Notes: generated by a model from the letters alone, not told the origin. 41,927 bases of DNA from Gracilaria vermiculophylla (GCA_019155205.2 JAHNZQ020000004.1:2004308-2046234); one strand, 5' to 3'. Shown: positions 19,479 through 29,311, counted from the stretch's first letter. A program made the numbers and translations.

Positions 19479-20241
19479 TGTCTGCGCAGCAAAATAAATC
19501 CGCATCCGCCATCTCGCAGCGCGTCGCTGTCACCGCCCGCCACCGAGTGGCTGCGCCACGCCGTGCACCGGCGGTGCAACGCTTCGCGGCGCCGCGGCAC
19601 GTGTGCACGTTGCGAGGCTTCGCGCGCGTCGCGGGGGGGCGGGGGGGGGCGCCACGTGTGGGAGGGGCGGCCACGTGTGGCGCGACGCAGCGCTCTCCGC
19701 GGCGCGCGTGCGGAGCGGGTGTTGCGGCGAGTTGGCACATTTGCACGCGCTGCTTTCTTGTGCGCAGCGCGATGCGGCGCGGACGCGGCGTTGCTGCGGC
19801 CTTGTTCACGCGAGATGCGTTGCTTGGCGCGCGCTGGCTGCTTGGAACAGTGGCGCGTTGCTCGCGGGACGCTTCTCGCCGACTGTGCCGCTGCGCGTGG
19901 CTGTCGGAAAAGCGAGGTTGTTGGCGGTGATCTCGGCGCATCTCAAAAGCTCACAACTGCTCGCAAAGATGCATTCTAAATTTTGTGTTGTGATCGACGA
20001 CCTCACGGTTCTCAGAAACGATCAGTGTGCGATAAAGGATGGTCTGGCGCAAAATCTTGCGATTTTGACCAAAAAAAGGCTGATGTCGAAAGGAACTGAA
20101 GCGATTCGCATGGAGCCACCTGTGACGAGAGAGTGCTTCAAAGCACGCGACAGCCAATTCATTTTTGCAGCACTTTCAAGGTAGCAGCATACTGAGCGAA
20201 ATACGGGTTCTCTAAAGACCGAGGGACGTGAGACAAACTGG
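19479..20241. other. Spacer between MGxC paralogues 1 and 2
   Basis: Several frames are open on both strands in the GC-rich half (19480-19950) with Arg/Ala-rich products and no domain. 19950-20241 is of mixed composition. Nothing is assignable. Confidence 0.4.
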
Positions 20242-20320
20242 AAATGTTCCGCGCTCAAGTGTGCATCGTTTAATGACGGCAAAGTTCTCCGCAGAAAAAG
20301 CACTGCCTCCAAACGAGCAC
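20242..20320 (-). promoter_or_regulatory. Conserved block downstream of MGxC paralogue 2 (copy B)
   Basis: It carries the identical AAATGTTCCGCGCTCA (20242-20257) and TTCTCCGCAGAAAAAGCACT followed by CAAACGAGCAC (to 20320), in the same order as copy A, 90-170 nt after the stop at 20412. Confidence 0.6.
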
Positions 20321-20411
20321 AGACGCGGTGCCACCCACCGGGAACGACAAACATGTAGAGCAGCGAAAAGGCGCACATGGCAGCACCATACCTGGCGGCG
20401 AATGCGCCGCA

Positions 20412-20651
20412 TCAGCAAGCACCACAAGCTGCGCCTCCACCACAAGATGCGCCTCCACCGCAACCGGCCCCTCCACCCCCGTCTGCGCCACAGCCGCCGT
20501 CTATGCCGCCACCCATATTGCCAACACCAGTGCCTTGGCCATTAGAGTTGGAATGCACGTGGGACCTTCTCTGCCTACGAGTCTCGAAAGAGCCGTAGCC
20601 GTCGTATCTCGAGCCGTGGCCGTCAAATTCCGAGCTGAAACAGCTTCCCAT
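20412..20651 (-). CDS. MGxC Gly/Cys-rich acylated-type protein, paralogue 2
   Basis: 79 aa from ATG 20651 (context GGAAATGGGA). The N terminus MGSCFSSEFDGHGSRYDGYG has Gly2 and Cys4 in the same places as the paralogues. A basic segment follows (ETRRQRRSHVH, residues 23-33), then a Gly/Asn/Ser linker and a tail of GGG units separated by Ala, Cys and Asp (GGGASCGGGAACGAC), six Cys beyond Cys4. A TATA box lies 114 bp upstream, so the extra open frame before Met 20651 is likely 5' UTR. Same strand as the other family members; the coding DNA is GC-rich in a mixed background. Confidence 0.75.
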   Translation of the reverse strand: MGSCFSSEFDGHGSRYDGYGSFETRRQRRSHVHSNSNGQGTGVGNMGGGIDGGCGADGGGGAGCGGGASCGGGAACGAC

Positions 20652-20763
20652 TTCCGGAACAATTTGTGCAAGGCCGCAGATACGGTCGGGTTGCAAAGGG
20701 GATGCAAAACCGGAGCTGAGTTGTTTGCACAAGGTGTGGCTAGTGCCGGTAAAGCGTGAGACC

Positions 20764-20771
20764 GTATATAA
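20764..20771 (-). promoter_or_regulatory. TATA box of MGxC paralogue 2
   Basis: TTATATAC on the - strand about 114 bp before the ATG at 20651. Confidence 0.6.
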
Positions 20772-21052
20772 CCGCTCGGTTCTACGTGCTTCTCATCGAG
20801 ATGTGCCGCGCACGGCAGTGTTTGCAGGGGCTGTATTTTTGCTTGTTGCCACTTTGGCATTGGAGCAATGCTTGACACAGCAATGCTAAAGCATATCGAT
20901 GGCAGTTGTGTGTGACGAGCGAATAAAGCACCAGACCAATAGAGAGAGAGAGTGCCGCGGCCAGCACACTGAAGGGGAGATATGCATGGTACCAAGTGCT
21001 GTGCTTGGCACATCCTGCCATTGTGCACCCCTTCAACCGCTCTCGCAACGCA

Positions 21053-21430
21053 TTACATATTTGCTGACAGCTGTAATAGCCACTGCGTTTCTTGTTTCAT
21101 ATCAGCGTTGCAGGGCGCCAATGCTTGCCTGTTTTTGACCTCGGTGGCGGATTGCGGGAGGGGGATTCGTTCGCCACCGCGCTGAACCGCCGTGGCCGCG
21201 CTCTGTGGCCGCAGCCCACGTCCATGCCCGCGCCGCGGCCCGCAGCTCGCCGCCCTGGCGTTGCATCTCAAAACAAGCCTTGCCACACGCCTCTCGCCAG
21301 AGATATCGCTACCCTCGGCGCTGATGCTCGGTGCGTCACCGCACTTCTCGCAGCACACGTTTCGTCCACAACAGCATTCATCGACTGCCGTTAAAGAGCA
21401 CCTTTGAGGCCACACTCGAACAGCGCCCAT
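21053..21430 (-). CDS. Cys-cluster ORF, hypothetical
   Basis: 125 codons from MGAVRVWPQRC at 21430. A compact cysteine cluster (DECCCGRNVCCEKCGD) lies at about residues 17-32; the rest is mixed and unremarkable. It also begins Met-Gly, lies on the same strand, and sits between MGxC paralogues 2 and 3, but lacks Cys4, the Gly-rich tail and the GAAATGGG context. A TTTAAT sequence is about 60 bp upstream. It may be a diverged member, an exon of something else, or not a gene. Confidence 0.28.
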   Translation of the reverse strand: MGAVRVWPQRCSLTAVDECCCGRNVCCEKCGDAPSISAEGSDISGERRVARLVLRCNARAASCGPRRGHGRGLRPQSAATAVQRGGERIPLPQSATEVKNRQALAPCNADMKQETQWLLQLSANM

Positions 21431-21643
21431 ATCAGAAAACGCTTTGATATCACACGCGAAGGGCAATATCCGACCGCACCATTGCCCAATTAAACGCGCT
21501 TGCTTTATTGACAGCAACGTGCACATGTCGTGCTTTGGCTTGTCAACAACTACTGTGCATCACTTGTTGCGTTTTGCTGCATAACCTTGCAAATCAAAAA
21601 CGACTTTTTAAGGGAGTAGAGCAAAACAAATCATACATTCATA

Positions 21644-22920
21644 CAGTCTGTTTCAAAATCATAACACGTCGGTGTCCAAGTACAAAAATTGTGAATTTGG
21701 TACTGTACGACTACAAGATCAAGATTTGTAATAAATTCAACTCCAAAAACCGTTTCAAAATCATAACAACTTTCTTAAGTTTAAGTGTCTTTCGGCAACT
21801 CAGTAACTACGTTTTCCACCATTTTTCTGAATAACGAAAATACAGCGTTTGGGCATCAAAGTGATGTAGTCGTCAATTGTAAAAATACAAGTATTGTCCC
21901 AGCAATTCTTAAAACAGTTTTTCAAATCAAAAACTGCGCTAAACTGCCTTCCATGGCCATAAACCGTTCTAGATAATAAATTTCATCAATTTTTAATGCG
22001 GTTTACGTCTGGAGAGCGTGCCGGCCAATCCATTACCGTAATATTTGCTTCTTGTAGCCCATCTGTCACTATTTTATATTTGTATACCGGTTAATTATCT
22101 CGCTAGAAAACAAAACTTCTTCCGTGTACGCAATATCTGTGAGCTAATCTATAGTTACAAACAACTTTTTGAAAGCATTAAAAGTCTATATGTGTGTGAA
22201 TAAATGCAATATCTGTTTTCCCATATTCTGATATGTGAGCACGGACCATTAGAACCGCCTAAAGAGTTTCTGGTCCAGAACTCAGAGCGTTTTTTTCTTA
22301 GATCATGTCAATAAAATTTAAAACAATTTGTAACATCCAAGTTGAATATTTATTCGCCATAAAAAAAATGACTGTATCTAATTGATTTGTCAAGTACGCC
22401 ATGTTTTCATACAAATGTATTATTTTTTGCTTATGATTAGCTTCCATAAAAAATATTTTAATCATTTCTTTATACTTGAACAATTGTTTTTATTGATCAT
22501 ATGTAAAATTGTTGATTTAAAAACATTGAGGTTTAAGGTTTTTGCAATTTTTTGCATGAAACTTTTCTTTGACACAGTTTCCGTTTTATAACACGTCTAT
22601 TTGCAGGACGTGAGAGGTGTGAACGCCATGTAATTGTTTTTGTTCTACAGGTTGCTGGAGTTTTCAGGATGCGGGAAGTTGTGACTAAATAGTGTTTTAT
22701 AAGTCGGCTAATTTTGACATATAATTTTCTATTTTCTTTTATTTTTATGATTTCAAGCTGTTCGGAGCGCGAAAGAGGTGAATGTCGATCCATAACGATG
22801 GATGTTGATGATGTAGTGTTATGATTATGAAACGGTTTTTACTTATATGTTCTACAAAAGGCGCACTACAGTACTACTTTGGCGCGTTTTTTAGGCGTGA
22901 TATGATTTTGAAACGCACTA
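21644..22920 (-). mobile_element. Degenerate Tc1/mariner-like transposon, copy 1
   Basis: The left end reads TA then CAGTCTGTTTCAAAATCATA; the right end, reversed, reads TAGTGCGTTTCAAAATCATA, so both carry the same terminal inverted repeat core. Length is about 1.28 kb, as for copy 2 at 36128-37403. The transposase is on -. The right end seems to lack one or two bases of the repeat before the TA. Confidence 0.8.
21950..22793 (-). pseudogene. Tc1/mariner transposase remnant, copy 1
   Basis: Fragments in several frames: 22793-22533 is the N-terminal helix-turn-helix part (MDRHSPLSRSEQLEIIKIKE... then SRPANRRVIKRKL), 22483-22298 part of the catalytic domain, and near 22010-21960 the reading WPARSPDVNRIKN corresponds to the region of the third catalytic residue (usually NPIEN). 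Frameshifts and stops make it dead. Confidence 0.6.
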
Positions 22921-23662
22921 ATGGCTCATGAACATCTTCCAGAGAGGCAAATGGCACTTATGAGAGTATCCCACATTCAGCATTTGTCCTGATCTTCACC
23001 AAATGCAGTTGTGATATCAAGTCAGGTTTCTGAATATAGATATACTGAGCAATTATATGCATGCAAGGGGGTTCATTGATGCACACATTCATTAAACAAG
23101 AGAGTTGTTTTTGGGCAACTGACAATTATCGAAAAGCATCACAATTTGATAAACATGGCTTGTGGTGCTGCTCAACCTGCATTACTGAAGGTAATCTACT
23201 TTACAACTCCATTCATGCAGGGTGCCCAAACACGTAAAAAACACAATCAGTCATGGTGCATGCTGCATTGAACGAGTGCTGCATACTTTCATACTTTCAT
23301 GCACAACTCGAAAGCAAAATTTGGCTCGGTCTGTAGTTTACAAAAGCAAAAATTGCTTTGACGGAAGCACAAAACAAAACAAATTGAACACACAAATCGC
23401 CAACAATTTCCAAAAGGGCACCAAAACATGCAGTCCAGACTTGCGTTGATCGAGCCTCTCCCGGCTGGTGCGGAGATGACATCAACGCTTTTCGTGAATC
23501 TCAGCATGTGGACAAAATTGAAGAGGCTGACTTCAACAAGGAGTGAGGCGTTTCGATCACGGCATCTCTAACGAGATGCAAATGGGTTAAACGATGCGAT
23601 GATCCATTCGGCTGTCCAGTATTCTCCAGGAATGAGCGATACACCTTTGGTCTGTGACCGCG
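22921..23662. other. AT-rich intergenic stretch
   Basis: No gene, repeat or RNA is recognised. Short open frames have no domain or start context. Confidence 0.5.
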
Positions 23663-23750
23663 AAATGTGGCAACTCGGAAGTCTACGCGCAGCAGCTTGC
23701 ATCGTTGCATGGCACCAACGTTCTCTGCAGAACAAGCAGTACAAACGACC
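23663..23750 (-). promoter_or_regulatory. Conserved block downstream of MGxC paralogue 3 (copy C)
   Basis: AAATGTGGCAACTCGG (from 23663) and TTCTCTGCAGAACAAGCAGT followed by ACAAACGACC (23721-23750) match copies A and B in order and spacing, about 165-255 nt after the stop at 23917. The second part is closest to copy A. Confidence 0.5.
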
Positions 23751-23916
23751 ATCAAAGGACGGCAACCAACAGGTACAAGAAGCAAGGGCAACAGCGAAAC
23801 TTTTCAATTCACAATGTTTCACCGGACAAGGTATCCGCTACATCAGCCACTTCAACCGCCACCGCCACCGCCACCGTCACCGCCACCAATTCCGTGCCTC
23901 AACAAAAACCTCCGCC

Positions 23917-24561
23917 TCAACAGTCTCCTCCTCCACCGCCTCCACCGCCTCCACCGTCTCCGCCCCCACTATGCCCTCCGCCCCCACTATGCCCTCCGCC
24001 CCCACTATGCCCTCCGCCTCCACTATACCCTCCACCTCCACCGTCTCCGCCTCCACTATACCCTCCGCCTCCACTATACCCTCCGCCTCCACTATGCCCT
24101 CCGCCTCCACTATATCCTCCGCCTCCACCGTCTCCGCCTCCACCATACCCTCCGCCTCCACTATACCCTCCGCCTCCACTATATCCTCCGCCTCCACCGT
24201 CTCCGCCTCCACCATACCCTCCGCCTCCACTATACCCCCCGCCTCCACTATACCCTCCGCCTCCGCTTCCGCCTCCACCGTCTCCGCCTCCACTAGTCCC
24301 TCCGCCTCCATCCATTCCTCCGCCTCCACCGCCCCCGCCTCCACCGCCGCCGCTACCATCTCCGCCGCCACTGAACGCATCAATCAAGTCTTCAGCGCCA
24401 TCGAGAAAGGAGCCAGATGTTTTCTTTTTCCGGCGACGCGATGAGGGCGTTTCGTGCGCTTCGTGTGGGCGCGTTTGGTACGATGCGTGGGGGCGCGCTT
24501 GGTGCGGTTCAATTGGGCGCGCTTCGTACGCGTCGTCTCTTGAACTGAAACAGTTGCCCAT
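23917..24561 (-). CDS. MGxC Gly-rich acylated-type protein, paralogue 3 (long form)
   Basis: 214 aa from ATG 24561 (context GGAAATGGGC). N terminus MGNCFSSRDDAYEARP: Gly2 and Cys4 as in the paralogues. Residues 41-47 are a strong basic patch (RRRKKK), followed by a short acidic amphipathic element GSFLDGAEDLIDAFSGGG. From residue 65 on is a long array of SGGGGY, SGGGGH and GGGGD units, with a final D-C. Unlike paralogues 1, 2 and 4 the tail has almost no Cys but repeated Tyr and His. The array is a minisatellite in DNA terms (CCTCCGCCTCCACTATAC-type units on +) and probably changes length easily. Loop-like GGGGY tails suggest an extended or phase-separating region; this is inference. Confidence 0.78.
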   Translation of the reverse strand: MGNCFSSRDDAYEARPIEPHQARPHASYQTRPHEAHETPSSRRRKKKTSGSFLDGAEDLIDAFSGGGDGSGGGGGGGGGGGGMDGGGGTSGGGDGGGGSGGGGYSGGGGYSGGGGYGGGGDGGGGGYSGGGGYSGGGGYGGGGDGGGGGYSGGGGHSGGGGYSGGGGYSGGGDGGGGGYSGGGGHSGGGGHSGGGGHSGGGDGGGGGGGGGGDC

Positions 24562-26549
24562 TTCCTGAAGCAATGCGCGGAAGGCCAGAGAGGGGGACGA
24601 AACGCGAGAGGCGGGAGAGGCCGGCAGCCCGCAGCCGAGGCCGAGGGGTGCGCGCGCGCACATGTAGAGCGCAATGCGAAGGAGGCTCCCTTTGCAACTG
24701 AGGCGCGCAACACCTTTTGCCCATTGCCGCGTTGCCACAGTATTAGTGGAGAGCGATCAATCATAACTGTCTGAAGTAAGAGGTGCGTATTCGGACATGA
24801 CAGACAGGAATCGCGCGTAGTAGTGGCGTAGCGGGGGCTGCGGCGCAAAGTATCGTGCGGTGTGTTATGCAGCGCAAGGCGATCGCCCAAGACGCGCCGA
24901 GAGGGACAAGTGAAGACCACACTCGTGTCTGGGCTTCGTCGCCAGACCTGGCCGCGAGGCCCAAGGTCCTGTCGGACTTTTTTTGCGGAGCGAGACGTTT
25001 TCGCCGCAGGTGCCAGGTGCTAGCGAGGCGCGTGGTGCACTGTGGAGTGCGTGCGCAGAATAAACGAGTGCAGCGGCCTATGTCTGCCACATTAATATCA
25101 ACTTTTGTTGCAATATTTTATCTGAAAATCTTCATATCATTTTCTCCGCGCATTGAACGTTTTACAATAATCGAACGTTCGCAGCCCTTCCTTTCAGCCT
25201 CGCAAAAGCCCGCCCGTGCATGCCGCTTTCCCGTTCCACAGAAAACTCTGCATGACGTAGGTGCAGATGGTCAAATGAGCATTTCTATCTTTATGACTGA
25301 TGAACCCATTTTCTTTCTGTCATACGTCAAACCAGAACACAATATTCACCGAAATCAATATCACTTTACTAATTTCCCAACACTTTGACTTCTCTGCAAG
25401 ATTTTTTGTGGAACCCAATGAGTTTCTCTTTTAAATCTACCTCAGATTTGCTGATGTTGACTCGATGAATGGTGGTTTGACCTTACTGTCAACGTTGACT
25501 TCAAATTATAGAGGTTAGTTGCTGCAATGTTCCACTCCATTAAATTAGGAGGTACTGAAGGAACAAGCTTTCAAAATCTGCGTCTCCATCAAAGGTGAAA
25601 CTTGTTGGAAACAAGTCACCAGCTAGCAATAATACGATAAAACGTAGCGAAGAAACGGTGATGATAGATAGTTGTATGGGAAGTGTTCGCCCCCGCCACC
25701 TTAAAAGAAAAGTATCACCTCAGAAAATCCATGTCTTGCTTCATTTCTCAAACACAAACCGCGCCCTTCATGATATGTTGCCGACCGCTGGTGCACTGGA
25801 GCATATATCGCAACCAGGTATAAGTAGAAGACGGTCATCAAAGTGCTTGCCTTTTTTTTAATAGAGAGGTCTTTCTTAAAAATATGTAGGTCCCCTGCAG
25901 CTTAAAAGCCAGTAGTAGTCGACAAAAAAAAGGAAATATGCTCCTTCAGAGGGAACAACATCAAAGCCGATGCCTAGGTACAACGACGTGACTCGAAGAA
26001 ACTTGGCTTCAGGATTGCAGATAACTGACGCATTTCATTTTCGACTCGCAGCCGCGACGGAGCGCAATCGATTAGCTTGCAATCGATGGCAATCCAAAGA
26101 TTGCAATTCCGGCAGGAGTCCGAGAAGACTGCGGTCTGAAGGGTCCTATTCTAAATTGCGGTTGCAAATAAGGAACAAACTAAAAAAAGTATCGAGGGGC
26201 TCTGCATTCTAACATGCAGACTGCGCTTGCTTCGAATCCACTTCGTCAACGAAAAAATAGTATGAGAACGTGTCCGCATGGGTATGAAGTAATTTTGATT
26301 CTAGGTGTTAGTTGTCGTTTCTGGGATGTTGGATAGGTGACGAAGGTAATGGTGTTGGTTTGGGCAGATTGTGGTGAGGATAAGCATCACCGGTTTCGCT
26401 GTGATGGGCTTAACGGGTTAGAATAGCAATCAGATTGCTTTTAGAAAGAAAGATTCCAATCTGATGGCGAAAAAACAACGAAGAATGCAATATGATGGCC
26501 AGTAGAGAAACAAGATTGCAATAGCGGAATCGACTGCAAGGCTGAATTG

Positions 26550-26581
<32 letters not shown>

Positions 26582-26934
26582 ACCCTCGGATTGGTTCCAC
26601 CCCAGCCTCGCGGCGCATTACCGTGCTCGGGGACATGATAGTCAAGTGATATTTTCTGCAAACCAGCACGGACAGCGCCGGAGTCGCCCTATTTTCTTTC
26701 TCCGCTAGGATGGAATTACTTTACGAGAAAGAAAATAGAGACAAAAGAATAAATAGGGTGGTCTTTAACAAAATCCACTGCGTTCTGTGGTTCAACCACC
26801 AAAGTTCCACAGCGACACGAATGAGAAGGATCCATCAAGCAGCACAGAAAAGGAGTACGCAAACACGTTTGACTCAATTCTAAACATTTCCTCACCTTCT
26901 GCGGCCAACACATAGTGTGTTGCGAAAGAATTTA
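24562..26934. other. Intergenic stretch without a recognisable gene
   Basis: 24562-25080 is GC-richer and probably contains the promoter of paralogue 3, but no TATA box is obvious. 25080-26400 is AT-rich with nothing assignable. 26557-26581 is a run of 25 C. 26700-26934 holds only a weak match (around 26845-26870) to the conserved downstream block of the MGxC genes. Confidence 0.5.
26557..26581. repeat. Homopolymer C25
   Basis: 25 consecutive C on +. It may be real or length-uncertain in the assembly. Confidence 0.9.
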
Positions 26935-27216
26935 TCAGCCGCCACCACCGCCGCCACCACCACCGCAGCCGCCACCACCGCCACCACCACCGCAGCCGCC
27001 ACCACCGCCACCACCATCGCAGCCGCCCCCACCGCCCCCACCGCCCCCATCGCCACCACCGCCTCCACCGCCAGAATAATCTCCGCCACCAAAATATGCG
27101 CCATAACCACCTCCACCCGATGAACTTCTATAGCCACCGTACCGGGACGCAGAATGGGACTTCGTGCCCGTACCGCTCTCGGCATTGTGAGAGATCCTTT
27201 CCAGGCAGCCCCCCAT
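26935..27216 (-). CDS. MGxC Gly/Cys-rich acylated-type protein, paralogue 4
   Basis: 93 aa from ATG 27216 (context AGAAATGGGG, identical over 13 bases, AGAAATGGGGGGC, to paralogue 1). N terminus MGGCLERISHNAESG: Gly2 and Cys4 conserved. No strong basic patch, but Lys/Arg are scattered in TKSHSASRYGGYRSSS. Residues 34-93 are Gly-rich with GGGGY and GGGDY units, then three Cys spaced by eight or nine Gly. A TATA-like CTTATAGC lies 83 bp upstream. Same strand as the other three. The spacing of Cys within poly-Gly is more regular than in paralogue 1. Confidence 0.75.
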   Translation of the reverse strand: MGGCLERISHNAESGTGTKSHSASRYGGYRSSSGGGGYGAYFGGGDYSGGGGGGGDGGGGGGGGGCDGGGGGGGCGGGGGGGGCGGGGGGGGG

Positions 27217-27298
27217 TTCTGCAAGCGTTCTTTGAGGCAAATTCCCAGACAGGCCGCGACGGGAGCGGCCGGTGGATGAGATGCCAGGCCACAGTTGA

Positions 27299-27306
27299 GC
27301 TATAAG
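27299..27306 (-). promoter_or_regulatory. TATA-like box of MGxC paralogue 4
   Basis: CTTATAGC on -, 83 bp before the ATG at 27216; the same octamer lies 78 bp before the sulfotransferase ATG. Confidence 0.5.
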
Positions 27307-27314
27307 CAGTGGAT

Positions 27315-27738
27315 ATGGATGTTGGATGTGGTTTATCGGCGACGATGCAGGGTGGATTGTCCACGCCAGTACTGCAGTCCGGCCTGGGTGATTTGGTTGT
27401 GTATCTGGGCCAGTTACTCGGACCAACCATTTCTGCAACGACCAAACTCAGGTACGTTTCTTGGGACGCAACACGCAGTCAAGTCTCATTTCCAAGTTGT
27501 GCCGCAGGGACTTTCGAGCGCCTTCGTGCCAAAAGGTATCCCATCCACCGTTGTACGTGAGGCGCAGCCGGAGAGGTTGTGTCCGGCAGGGATTGCGCTG
27601 AGGGAGGACAAGCCGGGGAGATTTGAACGGAATTATGGCTGGAAACTCGGTGCTTCGACAAAGACTTTGGCGATACGTTGTTGCGTCATGTTTCTCAGCC
27701 CCAGACATGCCCGGGACAAGTACAACATCAAACTATAA
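27315..27738 (+). CDS. Candidate coding region, frame unresolved
   Basis: Two + frames look protein-like in succession: from ATG 27315 (MDVGCGLSATMQGGL... then LGDLVVYLGQLLGPTISATT) and, in another frame, about 27520-27738 (FVPKGIPSTVVREAQPERLC, ending KYNIKL). A strong 5' splice-like GTACGT at 27452 and several possible AG acceptors (for example 27518) could join them, but no choice is compelling. No family is recognised. It may be a spliced gene divergent from paralogue 4, or chance. Confidence 0.25.
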
Positions 27739-28111
27739 TCTAGCTTCGAATTTTTGCCGGTTGGTCACGTCCCGCCACGGCGACGAGCAAGTCCCGCCAA
27801 AAACTGGACTCGGTGCCGCCGTGGCCGTTTACTGTTTGCTGGTCACAAGTCGAGGACAAGATCAGAGTATTACATGGTTCGGGCTATGTTTTATTGTTAC
27901 AACATGTATTCATACATTCAACAAATTGTTTAGTCATGAGAAGTGCATGGTGCATTTACATGCAATCTGCAGTGATGAAGCTTGAGGCAAGACACGATAT
28001 ATAAGCACAGCAAGAACATTGAGATTAGTGGCAGTCTCTGTCTGTGTGTCTGTGGATGCTCCTTATCACTGAGCAAAGTAGAGCACGTGGACTCGCAATG
28101 CATATGAAACA
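27739..28111. promoter_or_regulatory. Spacer with TATATAAG upstream of the 28112 gene
   Basis: No gene is seen. TATATAAG at 27998-28005 on + is a textbook TATA box 107 bp before ATG 28112. Other ATGs lie between (28054, 28098), in another frame, so start choice is uncertain. Confidence 0.45.
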
Positions 28112-28840
28112 ATGGATTGGGCGCATTTCCCGGAGAGAGAAAACGCCCTGCGAGCCACGAGCTCAGCCAACGCGATGCTTTTCGCCAGTAAGGGTGCAGA
28201 GATCGTGGAAGACGGACCACAAGCCGCATTGCTCGAGCACCAGCCCGTGACAGGGCAGGACCCAAAACCAGACGAGGCCAGGCGTGTCATTTCGAAAAGC
28301 AGCCCGACCGAATGTTATCGAATCCCCCAAGGGCTTGTGGGCTGCAGGCAGGCCGCGCCAAAACAGTGCTTGACGCAGGTTTTGATGAGGATGGAAGGGC
28401 GTGCCCCACGGCAACGGCTCCCGAGCAGAGCGGGGGAAACTCGCGTGGCTCTGCCGTCGCGCGAGCGTGACTCGGAATGCGAGGGATGCCTTCTCTCTCT
28501 TTTTCTGGCAGCGCATGGTCTCGCAAACGGCTGTGCTTTTAGCCGTCGCGTGCTCGACAGAAGCGAATATCGGTAACAGGGTTGGATCGGTAGCCGAAGT
28601 TTTGTTTTCGGTTGCAGTGTACGTTTGGGGTTTGGCGATGAAAGGTCGGCAGGCCATGGGCGGACACGCTCGGGTGCAGCTTTTGCCGCTGGGCTTTCTA
28701 CGTATGTATACCATACCCGCTCCGAAGAGGATGCGATGGCGGTTGGTTTCAATTCAAACAATGGACTGGTAGCCGTCGCCGCGATCGCGGCGGGCGCTCT
28801 CGCTACCGCCCTCGCCGCGAATGCACATGAAGCGACTTAA
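28112..28840 (+). CDS. Candidate spliced gene, tail-anchored hypothetical protein
   Basis: From ATG 28112 the frame runs to a TAA at 28574. That stop lies inside a 45-bp candidate intron, 28573-28617, starting GTAACA and ending TTTTCGGTTGCAG; removing it restores the frame (codon CG|T) and reading continues to TAA at 28840. The product would be 227 aa: a globular-looking, mixed N-terminal part with scattered Cys and a C-terminal hydrophobic stretch (GLVAVAAIAAGALATALAA) five residues before the end, as in a tail-anchored protein. Third positions in the last exon are mostly G/C. No family recognised. Its 3' end overlaps the convergent gene at 28803 by 38 bp. A - strand frame (28714-28163) competes. 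Confidence 0.42.
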
Positions 28841-29231
28841 AACCGCCAACGCGCAACGCCAGAAAGGCAAGCACGGGCGACAAGTTAAAGAAGGGCGAGT
28901 CTGGCGCGGTGGCGCAGCGGCCGTGCAGCGGCGCGATGCGGCGCGGCGAACAAACGGGCGTGTGGCAGCCGTCGTTGGTGAGCTGCAGCACGCGCAGGTG
29001 GTGCGCGACGCCCACGGCGCCGCGCAGCGCGCTGCAGACGCCAAACTGCAGCCAGGTGGGCGGCTGCAGCCGCGGGCCGGACAGGCGCAGCGCGGCGCGA
29101 CCACTCGAGCGGCACGACGGGCGGGGCGGGCGCGTCGGCGTTGCGACGACGGCGCGCGCCCACGGCGGGTGCAGCAGCAGCGCCGCGCGCACGGTGCAGA
29201 ACAGGAGGCAGGCGCGGCTGGGCGTCGTCAT
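28803..29231 (-). CDS. Small secreted Cys-containing protein, hypothetical
   Basis: 142 aa from ATG 29231. N-terminal MTTPSRACLLFCTVRAALLL resembles a signal peptide, followed by a Pro/Arg segment. The mature part (RLQPPTWLQFGVCSALRGAV..., RVLQLTNDGCHTPVCSPRRI, GRCATAPDSPFFN) has five Cys and no membrane segment other than a mildly hydrophobic C-terminal stretch. Codon third positions are almost all G/C, matching true genes of the region, whereas overlapping frames are low-complexity. Upstream on this strand lies the C-homopolymer (G on +) region and the gap. The family is not recognised. Confidence 0.6.
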   Translation of the reverse strand: MTTPSRACLLFCTVRAALLLHPPWARAVVATPTRPPRPSCRSSGRAALRLSGPRLQPPTWLQFGVCSALRGAVGVAHHLRVLQLTNDGCHTPVCSPRRIAPLHGRCATAPDSPFFNLSPVLAFLALRVGGFKSLHVHSRRGR

Positions 29232-29311
29232 GGCGGCGGCGAGAAGGTGGGCATGGCGTTGAGCGGGCGCGGGGCGGCGGCGGAGGTGGGCGGCGGGTGA
29301 ATGGCGGGTAC

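Noticed and set aside
27452..27478. 27-bp intron (GTACGT...ACGCAG)
   Set aside because: Removing it does not join the two protein-like frames, and it is too short for a normal spliceosomal intron.
28163..28714. 183-codon - frame
   Set aside because: It competes with the spliced + frame, which has a TATA box, splice signals and a sensible C-terminal anchor. Not excluded, but less supported.
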